Source: Bacillota bacterium (GTDB lineage: Bacteria; Bacillota; Bacilli; Thermoactinomycetales; DSM-44946). Taken from it: DNA of 5,135 nt. The stretch lies in NCBI GenBank assembly GCA_021793745.1, contig JAJYSD010000140.1, forward strand, positions 1-5,135, in the 5' to 3' direction. A model generated the notes under the pieces. That model did no database searches. It saw nothing but the letters and a program-made list of their open reading frames with translations, and had not been told where the DNA came from. Position numbers and translations under genes: made by a program. Numbering within the stretch: position 1 is the stretch's first letter; the number at the start of each line of letters is the position of its first letter. Positions 1-5,135 of this stretch are shown piece after piece.

Positions 1-1184
1 ATCTTGACGGTTACACCGGATACCTCCGACCGAACCACTTCCGCATATCGATACAAGGCCGCGATCCACTCCCCGCGGGTCACCGGAAACTCAGCCGATC
101 CATACACCTGTTCCCGGTGAAGCACTCGATCGATCTCCCTCTTCAACCGTTCGAGATCGGCATCGGAGAAGGCTGAAATCCGAAGAATCCCCTCCTCCTC
201 CGGCATTTCCTCCTGCAGCCGATCCGCCTTGTTAAACACCGTCAGCGTAGGAATGTCTGCGGCGCCCAATTCCTGGAGAACCTGCTCCACGGCCTGCACC
301 TGGTCCATGGCCTCCGGGTGGCTCCCGTCCACCACATGGAGCAAGAGATCCGCCTCCTTCACCTGTTCCAGGGTGGAGCGAAAGGCCGCCACCAGGTGGT
401 GCGGCAAGCGGCGGATAAATCCGACGGTGTCCGTCAGCAGCACCTGCTCACCGGATGGGAGGCGCAAAAAGCGGGAGGTGGGATCCAACGTGGCGAACAA
501 CCGATCCTCCGAGAGCACGTCAGCCCCCGTGAGACGGTTGAGCAGCGTCGATTTCCCCGCGTTGGTGTAACCCACCAGAGCCACCTGGACGATCTCCATT
601 TTCCGCCGCCGATCCCGGTGCAATTTACGATGCTTTCGAATCCGTTCCAGCTCCCGCTTCAGATCGCGGATACGGCGGTGGATATGACGGCGGTCCAGCT
701 CCAGCTTGGTTTCCCCAGGACCCCGGGTCCCGATTCCTCCCCCCAGCCGGGACAGGTCACGCCCCCGCCCCACCAGGCGTGGAAGCAGATACTCCAGCTG
801 AGCCAGTTCCACTTGACAGCGACCTTCCCGGGTTTTGGCCCGCAGGGCGAAGATGTCCAAAATCAGCTGCGTGCGGTCGATCACCTTGCGGTTCATGATC
901 CGCTCCAGTTGAACCAATTGGGCCGGAGACAGCTCCTGATCAAAAATGATCACTTCCGCCCCGAGGGCTTCCGCCTTCCGAGCGATCTCCTCCGCCTTCC
1001 CCCGGCCGATCAAGGTGGAGGGATCCATTTTATCGCGAAACTGCATTTCCGTCGCTACCACTTCAGCCCGTGCGGTATCCGCCAACCGAGCCAACTCCGA
1101 CAAAGAGGAACGAAGATCCCATGCGGCTTGTTTCGGACCGCATCCGACCAGTATCGCTCGTTCACGTTCGCCGATCGGGTCGAT
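1..1184 (-). CDS. hflX: GTPase HflX, ribosome-associated (3' end outside window; start codon unclear)
   Basis: HflX is a translational GTPase that binds the large ribosomal subunit and splits stalled or heat-damaged ribosomes; that role comes from the family. Reading the minus strand, the N-terminal region has RAILVGCGP and then the HflX signature GGGIGTRGPGETKLELDRR, followed by a basic coiled linker. All G motifs are present: G1 GYTNAGKS (572-549), G2 in LFATLDPTSR, G3 DTVG, G4 NKAD and G5 SA. The frame stays open to position 1, with about 394 codons visible of a family length near 420, so only the extreme C terminus is missing. The 5' end is odd: a perfect AAGGAGG (1201-1195) is followed by an ATG (1194) in the wrong frame, which stops at TGA 1164-1162. 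The HflX frame has no ATG, GTG or TTG before TTG 1103, which would cut into the conserved N-terminal domain. I place the start near ATC 1184, 10 nt after AGGAGG. The function is secure; the start is not. Confidence 0.93.
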   Translation of the reverse strand, partial: MDPIGERERAILVGCGPKQAAWDLRSSLSELARLADTARAEVVATEMQFRDKMDPSTLIGRGKAEEIARKAEALGAEVIIFDQELSPAQLVQLERIMNRKVIDRTQLILDIFALRAKTREGRCQVELAQLEYLLPRLVGRGRDLSRLGGGIGTRGPGETKLELDRRHIHRRIRDLKRELERIRKHRKLHRDRRRKMEIVQVALVGYTNAGKSTLLNRLTGADVLSEDRLFATLDPTSRFLRLPSGEQVLLTDTVGFIRRLPHHLVAAFRSTLEQVKEADLLLHVVDGSHPEAMDQVQAVEQVLQELGAADIPTLTVFNKADRLQEEMPEEEGILRISAFSDADLERLKREIDRVLHREQVYGSAEFPVTRGEWIAALYRYAEVVRSEVSGVTVK

Positions 1185-1194
1185 CGAAGTTCAT

Positions 1195-1201
1195 CCTCCT
1201 T
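1195..1201 (-). promoter_or_regulatory. Shine-Dalgarno site of hflX
   Basis: AAGGAGG is fully complementary to the 16S rRNA 3' end. It is followed directly by an out-of-frame ATG with zero spacing. In the HflX frame the codon at normal spacing is ACT/TCG/ATC (1190-1182), none of them a standard start. The site argues that translation of hflX really begins within about 12 nt downstream and not at the later in-frame TTG codons. Confidence 0.7.
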
Positions 1202-1222
1202 GTGAAACCTATAGTCTTATCG

Positions 1223-2212
1223 CTATTCTCTATTCATTATACCACGAATGAACTGCCCGTCTCCGGACGTTTCCTCAAACCGCAGATCTTCCGCGCAGAT
1301 GGTCATCAAATCCTTTTTGGACGGGTAGGGGTCATTTAAGAGGCGCACCGCGTGGTGGCGAATGCTCCGCTCGATCACATTGCGAATGTACCGGGCATTG
1401 CCGAAGGGATGGATCGATTGATTCATCTCCTTGAGCAACTGCCGCTTCAGCTTCTCTCGGGCCGATCGGGAAAAACAGTATTGCCGCTGCTTCAACATCC
1501 TGTCAGCGATTTCCATCAGTTCTCCGATGGTGAAATCGGGAAAAGTGAGATGGATGGGAAACCGTGAGGGAAGGCCGGGGTTGGAGCGCAAGAAACGCTC
1601 CATCTCCAGGGAGTATCCCGCCAGGATCAAAACAAAATCCTCCCGGTGATCCTCCATCGACTTCACCAAGGTGTCGATGGCCTCCTTGCCAAAATCCTTT
1701 TCCCCTCCCCGGGCCAAGGAGTAGGCTTCGTCAATGAAGAGGATTCCGCCCAAGGCCCGCTTCACGTGCTCCCGGGTCTTCTGGGCCGTATGCCCGATAT
1801 ATTCACCCACCAGATCCGCCCGTTCCACTTCCACCAAGTGCCCTTTCGTCAGAATCCCCATCTCCTTGAACAGCTGACTCATGATGCGGGCCACCGTCGT
1901 TTTGCCCGTCCCGGGATTACCGCTGAACACCATGTGCAAAACCTGTTGTTCCGAGGAGAGGCCGGCGGCGGCGCGGCGGCGCCCCACCTCCAGCCAGGCA
2001 TAAATCTCGCGCACAAACTCCTTCACTCGGCGAAGTCCGACCAACTGGTCCAAGGATTCAAAACACCGGCTTAACGCCGGGTGCTTTTCCGGATCGACCG
2101 TCGGGGGAAGAGGAGAGCGCATTGGTGAATAAGAGGTGTGATTGCCCTGGGGGCCGTTTTCCAAAACCACGTGGATCCGGTTCAATTCCCTGGTGATAAC
2201 CGTTTTTCCCAT
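1223..2212 (-). CDS. spoVK: Stage V sporulation protein K, CbxX/CfxQ-type AAA+ ATPase
   Basis: SpoVK is a cytosolic AAA+ ATPase of the CbxX/CfxQ family, needed in the mother cell for late spore maturation; its exact client is not known. Numbered from ATG 2212 (329 aa; the Bacillus subtilis protein is about 320), the protein shows a variable N terminus of about 55 residues. Then come Walker A GNPGTGKTT (98-106), the family stretch ERADLVGEYIGHTAQKTRE, Walker B LFIDEA (158-163), the sensor stretch LILAGY, and the arginine-finger segment NPGLPSRFP with Arg at about 217. A C-terminal lid has the GNARYIRNVIE pattern. A GTG at 2221 in the same frame would add three residues, but it lies inside the ribosome-binding site AAGAGGTG; ATG 2212 has 8-nt spacing and is preferred. 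The gene follows a terminator, so it probably starts its own transcript. hflX lies about 40 nt downstream. Confidence 0.95.
   Translation of the reverse strand: MGKTVITRELNRIHVVLENGPQGNHTSYSPMRSPLPPTVDPEKHPALSRCFESLDQLVGLRRVKEFVREIYAWLEVGRRRAAAGLSSEQQVLHMVFSGNPGTGKTTVARIMSQLFKEMGILTKGHLVEVERADLVGEYIGHTAQKTREHVKRALGGILFIDEAYSLARGGEKDFGKEAIDTLVKSMEDHREDFVLILAGYSLEMERFLRSNPGLPSRFPIHLTFPDFTIGELMEIADRMLKQRQYCFSRSAREKLKRQLLKEMNQSIHPFGNARYIRNVIERSIRHHAVRLLNDPYPSKKDLMTICAEDLRFEETSGDGQFIRGIMNRE
1236..1244 (-). promoter_or_regulatory. Extended -10 promoter for hflX, inside the spoVK 3' end
   Basis: The minus strand reads TGGTATAAT: a perfect TATAAT (1241-1236) preceded by TG one base upstream, the extended -10 form used by the vegetative sigma factor. 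No good TTGACA lies 16-18 bases further up, which extended -10 promoters can tolerate. Transcription would start near 1229, giving a leader of about 28 nt before the hflX Shine-Dalgarno site. The box overlaps the last codons of spoVK (Gly-Ile-Met-Asn-Arg-Glu-stop). It would let hflX be made in growing cells without spoVK. This is inferred from sequence only. Confidence 0.5.
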
Positions 2213-2218
2213 GTCTGT

Positions 2219-2226
2219 CACCTCTT
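2219..2226 (-). promoter_or_regulatory. Shine-Dalgarno site that sets the spoVK start
   Basis: AAGAGGTG matches the anti-Shine-Dalgarno with one base missing from AAGGAGGTG. There are 8 nt between AGAGG and ATG 2212. The alternative GTG start at 2221 overlaps this motif and so has no binding site of its own. Confidence 0.6.
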
Positions 2227-2245
2227 GTTCCGAATCGGCTCACCC

Positions 2246-2274
2246 CATATATACGCGGAAGCCCAAGGATTGGT
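2246..2274 (-). promoter_or_regulatory. Possible sporulation (sigma-K-like) promoter of spoVK
   Basis: The minus strand has ACC (2274-2272), 16 bases, then CGTATATATG (2255-2246). This resembles the sigma-K pattern AC-N16/17-CATAnnnTA but has mismatches in the -10 element. It would place the transcript start near 2240, about 28 nt before ATG 2212. In B. subtilis, spoVK (spoVJ) is driven by mother-cell sigma factors (sigma-E, then sigma-K). That supports looking for such a site here, but the match is weak. I found no convincing sigma-A promoter in the gap. Confidence 0.25.
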
Positions 2275-2330
2275 GAGAAACATGAGAAAAACCGAGGAAA
2301 AATCACACAGAATCTGTGGTCGAACCGAAC

Positions 2331-2367
2331 AAAAAGGGCCCACCCCCGCGTTTCTGGCGGGGGTGGG
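2331..2367 (-). terminator. Rho-independent terminator after hfq
   Basis: A perfect 11-bp stem, CCCACCCCCGC paired with GCGGGGGTGGG (2339-2349 with 2357-2367), closes a 7-nt loop. On the minus strand it is followed by CCC and then TTTTT (2335-2331). The plus strand has no T-run after the hairpin, so it works for the minus direction. It lies 53 nt after the hfq stop and ends the mutL-methyltransferase-miaA-hfq unit, separating it from spoVK. Confidence 0.88.
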
Positions 2368-2420
2368 AAGCCATCCGGCAAAGACCCGGTACCGGCGATG
2401 TTCTGCTCGCGAGGGAAAAA

Positions 2421-2669
2421 TTATCCTTCTTTCTGTGGATGTTCCTCCTGAGGCATCAGCGAGACCGGACGTGCAGGGGTGAAAGTGGAGATCGCGTGCT
2501 TGTAGACCATCTGCTGCTTGCCATCGCTGTCGATGATAATCGTATAATTATCGAAGCCCCGAACGACACCCCGCAGCTGGAAACCGTTGATCAAATAAAT
2601 GGTGACGGGGACCGACTCCTTGCGGATTTGGTTCAGAAAAGTGTCCTGGATATTAATTGTCTGTTTCAA
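2421..2669 (-). CDS. hfq: RNA chaperone Hfq
   Basis: Hfq forms an Sm-type hexameric ring that binds U-rich and A-rich RNA and can pair small RNAs with mRNAs. This copy has 82 residues (B. subtilis about 73). It opens with [14 protein letters not shown] (5-18), which includes Gln8 of the uridine pocket and the rim residues Arg16-Lys17. The Sm1 core is [22 protein letters not shown], and the Sm2 motif is YKHAIST (56-62) with the Lys57-His58 pair. A short, acidic and proline-containing tail follows residue 63; the long tail of the enterobacterial protein is absent. The start is TTG (2669), fixed by AGGAGG at 8-nt spacing and by alignment of the N terminus with known Hfq. It lies 38 nt after miaA, as in many bacteria, and is followed by a strong terminator, so it is the last gene of its operon. 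In Gram-positive bacteria its regulatory role is often mild. Confidence 0.97.
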   Translation of the reverse strand: MKQTINIQDTFLNQIRKESVPVTIYLINGFQLRGVVRGFDNYTIIIDSDGKQQMVYKHAISTFTPARPVSLMPQEEHPQKEG

Positions 2670-2677
2670 TGGCCGTA

Positions 2678-2683
2678 CCTCCT
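2678..2683 (-). promoter_or_regulatory. Shine-Dalgarno site that fixes the TTG start of hfq
   Basis: AGGAGG sits 8 nt before TTG 2669. There is no ATG in the hfq frame nearby, and the conserved N-terminal residues begin right after the TTG. The strong site probably offsets the weak start codon. Confidence 0.75.
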
Positions 2684-2707
2684 ATGTACATTCACATTTA
2701 GTTTAAT

Positions 2708-3637
2708 CTATTCTTTGTAAGCGGGGAACTTTCCTGCTGCAAGTCCCCAAATTTCTTCCGCGCTTTCCGGCTTATTCACATCGAACCAATGGATTTCCGA
2801 AAGCCGCCGAAACCAGGATAACTGCCGTTTGGCGTATTTACGGGTCCCCCTCTTGATCGCCTCCACCGCTTCATCCCAACGCATCTCCCCGTCCAGATAC
2901 ATCAGGATCTCCTTGTACCCCAACGCCTGCATCGACGTCAAATCGCGGTGGTACCCCCGATCCCGCAGGGCCTTCACCTCCTCCACCAAACCCTCCTCCA
3001 ACATCTGATCCACCCGGCGGTTGATCCGGTCATACAGCTGCTCCCGCGGCATGGTGAGCCCGATCCACAGGGTGTCGTAGCGGGGCGACGCCCTTCGCTG
3101 CAGTTTGGAAAAGGGGATCCCGGTCCCTTCATACACCTCCAGGGCGCGGATGATGCGCCGGCGGTCGTTGGGGTGGAGGCGGGCGGCCGTATCGGGATCC
3201 ACCGCTTTGAGCTTCTCCCACAGCCTTTCATTTCCCTCTTCATCGGCGAATCGATGAAGGGCTTCCCTCAACGCGGGATTGCCCTCCACCCCCGGGAGGA
3301 TATATTCGTGGGTCACCGCCTGAATATACAGGCCGGTTCCTCCCACCAGCATCGGCAAGCGATCCCGACGGTGGATATCCTCGATCGCCCTCCGGGCCAA
3401 CCGCTGGTACTCCTCGACGGAAAAGGGATAGTCCGGATCCACAATGTCGATTAAGTGGTGGGGGACCCTTTTTCGCTCCTCCTCCGTCGCTTTCGCGGTT
3501 CCGATATCCATATAGCGATATACCTGCATCGAATCGCCGGAAACAATCTCGCCCCGAAACGCCTGGGCCAGGGAGAGACTGAGGGCGGTTTTCCCAACGG
3601 CGGTGGGACCGACAATCACCAGAAGGGGCCCCTTCAT
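2708..3637 (-). CDS. miaA: tRNA dimethylallyltransferase MiaA
   Basis: MiaA transfers the dimethylallyl group from DMAPP to N6 of A37 in tRNAs that read codons starting with U, making i6A37, which steadies codon pairing. The 309-residue length is normal for the family. The P-loop is GPTAVGKT (10-17). SGDSMQVY (33-40) carries the catalytic Asp35 and the tRNA-contacting Ser36 and Gln38. DIGTAK (44-49), VPHHLIDI (58-65), the VGGTGLYI motif (98-105) and a later NDRRRIIRALE helix complete the signature; the C-terminal half has the usual KRGTRKYAKRQLSWFRR segment. The ATG (3637-3635) overlaps the TGA of the upstream methyltransferase in ATGA, which points to translational coupling; a purine-rich GGAGGGGGAGG stretch lies just upstream. 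The next gene, hfq, is 38 nt away. Confidence 0.97.
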   Translation of the reverse strand: MKGPLLVIVGPTAVGKTALSLSLAQAFRGEIVSGDSMQVYRYMDIGTAKATEEERKRVPHHLIDIVDPDYPFSVEEYQRLARRAIEDIHRRDRLPMLVGGTGLYIQAVTHEYILPGVEGNPALREALHRFADEEGNERLWEKLKAVDPDTAARLHPNDRRRIIRALEVYEGTGIPFSKLQRRASPRYDTLWIGLTMPREQLYDRINRRVDQMLEEGLVEEVKALRDRGYHRDLTSMQALGYKEILMYLDGEMRWDEAVEAIKRGTRKYAKRQLSWFRRLSEIHWFDVNKPESAEEIWGLAAGKFPAYKE

Positions 3638-4419
3638 CCGCCCTCCCCCTCCACCTCGATCATCCCGAAGGCGTAGGTGGACGCTTCCTTGGCGATCCGG
3701 AATCCCAACCGGGAAAATTCCTCACTGCCTCGCCGCTCCTTGAGAAGCACCGCGCGCCGGGCGACCCGAACCGCCTCCTTCACCGATTCCGGATCCAGGG
3801 GAGCCGGGTTGGCCAGGGGCCTCAAGGCCTGCATCGCCGACGATTCCCGGACCGTTTCGCCGAACATCGGATCAAACATCACAATATCGAAGGATTTGTC
3901 GGGCAAGCGGGGGAGATAATCCCGGTAATCGGCACAAACCACCTCCACCGAGCGCATCGCCTCCGTCAGCTCCGCCCGGTCCGTCACATAGGTGCGCATT
4001 CCATGCTCCACCAGCGCCGCAATCACCGGTTGGCTTTCCAGGGCGACCACCTTTCCCTCCGGACCCGCCACAAAGGCGGCGACGATCGCATCCGCCCCCA
4101 TGCCGAGGGTGCAGTCCAGAATCGCATCTCCCCGCCGCATGCCGCCCACCGCCACCATCGGATCGGTCCCCCCGGTTCTCAACCGTTTCACCCGAATGGC
4201 GGACATGTTGGGGTGGAAGAAAAAGCGGCGACCCCCTTGATCTTCCCAACGAATCTCCTCGCGGCTCACCACCACAGCCTGCTCCGATCCGGTTTCGGAA
4301 AACAGCTGTTTCAGCGTCCGGCGACCCCGCGGAATATAAGGGACGGAAAACCGCTCGGCCAACTGCCGCGCTGTCCGTTCCCTCTCCGGATGCGGATGAT
4401 AAGACGTTGTCACAAACAC
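3634..4419 (-). CDS. RsmJ-family class I SAM-dependent methyltransferase
   Basis: This 261-residue protein has a Rossmann-type SAM-binding fold. Motif I is LDCTLGMGAD (101-110), with acidic Glu128 in VVALESQPV at the position that would hold the SAM ribose. The active-site motif is FDPMFG (182-187), followed by SSAMQALRPLANPAPLD and a LLKERRG strand (225-231). The DPMF box in place of DPPY, the D-x-T-x-G-x-G-x-D motif I and the N-terminal layout recall RsmJ, which makes m2G1516 in 16S rRNA in Escherichia coli. Homology to that family (Pfam SAM_MT, formerly DUF548) is from memory, and I do not claim the same target base. The GTG start (4419) lies 1 nt after the mutL stop, with GGGTGAT as a likely binding site inside the mutL end. 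The gene overlaps miaA by 4 nt. This packing puts it in the mutL-miaA-hfq operon and fits a role in RNA modification. Confidence 0.85.
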   Translation of the reverse strand: MFVTTSYHPHPERERTARQLAERFSVPYIPRGRRTLKQLFSETGSEQAVVVSREEIRWEDQGGRRFFFHPNMSAIRVKRLRTGGTDPMVAVGGMRRGDAILDCTLGMGADAIVAAFVAGPEGKVVALESQPVIAALVEHGMRTYVTDRAELTEAMRSVEVVCADYRDYLPRLPDKSFDIVMFDPMFGETVRESSAMQALRPLANPAPLDPESVKEAVRVARRAVLLKERRGSEEFSRLGFRIAKEASTYAFGMIEVEGEGG

Positions 4420-4420
4420 C

Positions 4421-5135
4421 CTACATCACCCGCTTAAACAGCTTTTCCAATTCCCGCGTCGAAAAATGGATCATCACCGGCCGTCCATGGGGGCAGGTGA
4501 AGGGATTGTCGCAATGGGACAGATCGACCAGCAGCTGGGACATCTCCTCCCTGCGCAGGTGCCGGTTCGCTTTGATCGCCGCCTTGCAGGCCATCAGTTT
4601 GGCCCCGGCATCCCGGACCCGTTCCGGGTGAACCGCCCCCTCCTTCTTCAGCCAATCGATCAGCTCCCGCAAAATCTCCTCCTCCTGTCCCGGTGAAACC
4701 CAGCCTGGATGAGACCGGATCAGAAACGTGCTGCCTCCGAAGGGCTCCAATTCCCAACCCATTTCGCGAAAAAGGGAGAGATGGGCCGACACCCTTTCCG
4801 CCTCCCCCGGCGAGCACTCCAGGGGAATCGGCATCAGCAGAGGCTGTCTCTTCGGCTCTTCCCTGCCCATCTCCGCCGAAAACCGCTCATAATAGATTCG
4901 CTCATGGGCCGCATGCTGATCGATCAAGTAAAAACCGTCCTCGGCCTGGGCCACAATATAGGTGCCATGGACCTGCGCCAAGGGGTGCAACTCCGGAAAT
5001 CGCTCCTCGGTCTCCGGAGCCGGAGCCGATGCTTCGGCGTCAGACTCGAAGGGCTTGTCGGGCTCGACGGGTTGGGGTTGAACCTGGACCGGCTGTTCCG
5101 ACGGGCTTGGCGTCTTTTCGAAGGAGAGGGAAGGC
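4421..5135 (-). CDS. mutL: DNA mismatch repair protein MutL, C-terminal part (5' end outside window)
   Basis: MutL links MutS mismatch recognition to strand nicking. The window holds the last 237 codons, open in frame up to 5135. About 47 residues of Pro/Glu/Ala-rich linker come first. The C-terminal dimerisation and endonuclease domain starts near 4990 with HPLAQVHGTYIVAQ. The metal-binding nuclease motif DQHAAHERIYYE lies at 4921-4886, ACKAAIK further on, and CPHGRP at 4495-4478; together they mark a nicking MutL, as in bacteria without MutH. QPLLMP (4846-4829) fits the beta-clamp-binding motif known in B. subtilis MutL. The ATPase half and the start codon lie outside the window, so activity of the whole protein cannot be judged. 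The TAG stop is 1 nt from the next start, so the gene is cotranscribed with the methyltransferase. Confidence 0.96.
   Translation of the reverse strand, partial: PSLSFEKTPSPSEQPVQVQPQPVEPDKPFESDAEASAPAPETEERFPELHPLAQVHGTYIVAQAEDGFYLIDQHAAHERIYYERFSAEMGREEPKRQPLLMPIPLECSPGEAERVSAHLSLFREMGWELEPFGGSTFLIRSHPGWVSPGQEEEILRELIDWLKKEGAVHPERVRDAGAKLMACKAAIKANRHLRREEMSQLLVDLSHCDNPFTCPHGRPVMIHFSTRELEKLFKRVM

Noticed and set aside
1162..1194. Short leader peptide (ATG 1194 to TGA 1162, 10 residues) controlling hflX
   Set aside because: The ATG touches the Shine-Dalgarno site with zero spacing, so it would be initiated poorly. A sequence error or an unusual start for hflX explains the same data more simply.
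318..1205. Long open frame on the plus strand (295 codons) opposite hflX
   Set aside because: Its product is rich in Gln, His, Pro and Arg with no recognisable motif, and it lies exactly opposite a gene with all HflX motifs. GC-rich coding DNA often leaves the opposite strand open.
2058..2381. Minus-strand open frame (107 codons) overlapping the spoVK 5' end, the spacer and the terminator
   Set aside because: It runs through the terminator hairpin and the spoVK N-terminal region in a different frame. It shows no family resemblance.
2386..2395. Palindrome CCGGTACCGG between hfq and its terminator
   Set aside because: Ten bases of perfect symmetry in GC-rich DNA are not rare, it has no T-run, and the real terminator lies just downstream. 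It may only be chance or a minor RNA hairpin.
2670..2760. Promoter for hfq in the miaA 3' end (TTGCAG, 17 bases, TACAAA)
   Set aside because: Both boxes match the consensus poorly (three and four of six). Transcription from upstream in the operon is enough to explain hfq expression, although extra hfq promoters are known in other bacteria.
4003..4437. Plus-strand open frame of 144 codons opposite the methyltransferase
   Set aside because: It has a His/Pro/Arg-rich composition with no domain and no convincing ribosome-binding site, and it is a shadow of the minus-strand gene.

Overview
The window reads as ordinary core chromosome of a spore-forming, fairly GC-rich member of the Bacillota. SpoVK implies endospore formation, the Hfq is of the Bacillus type, and Shine-Dalgarno sites are strong (AAGGAGG, AGGAGG). 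GC content is about 58-60 % by eye. That combination would suit a thermophilic Bacillales lineage such as the Thermoactinomycetaceae, but this placement is inference. All six recognisable genes lie on the minus strand, so transcription runs from high to low coordinates.

Layout in transcription order: the 3' part of mutL (5135-4421, 5' end outside the window), a methyltransferase of the RsmJ type (4419-3634), miaA (3637-2708) and hfq (2669-2421). A perfect 11-bp GC hairpin with a T-run (2367-2331) closes this unit. After a short regulatory gap comes spoVK (2212-1223), then hflX (about 1184 to beyond position 1, 3' end outside the window). mutL, the methyltransferase and miaA are packed with a 1-nt gap and a 4-nt ATGA overlap, and hfq follows after 38 nt, so these four look like one operon. 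spoVK appears to start a new unit. hflX lies about 40 nt behind spoVK, but a consensus extended -10 box in the last codons of spoVK suggests it also has its own promoter.

Functionally the first unit combines mismatch repair (MutL), a probable rRNA methyltransferase, tRNA A37 isopentenylation (MiaA) and the RNA chaperone Hfq. The second has a mother-cell AAA+ ATPase and a ribosome-associated stress GTPase. The order mutL-miaA-hfq-hflX is also that of the classic Escherichia coli cluster; here a methyltransferase and spoVK are interleaved.

I see no mobile element, CRISPR array, RNA gene or novel defence-like system. The best points for a second look are the missing canonical start codon of hflX, the internal hflX promoter, the RsmJ-like gene in a Gram-positive setting, the TTG start of hfq and a marked excess of GATC.
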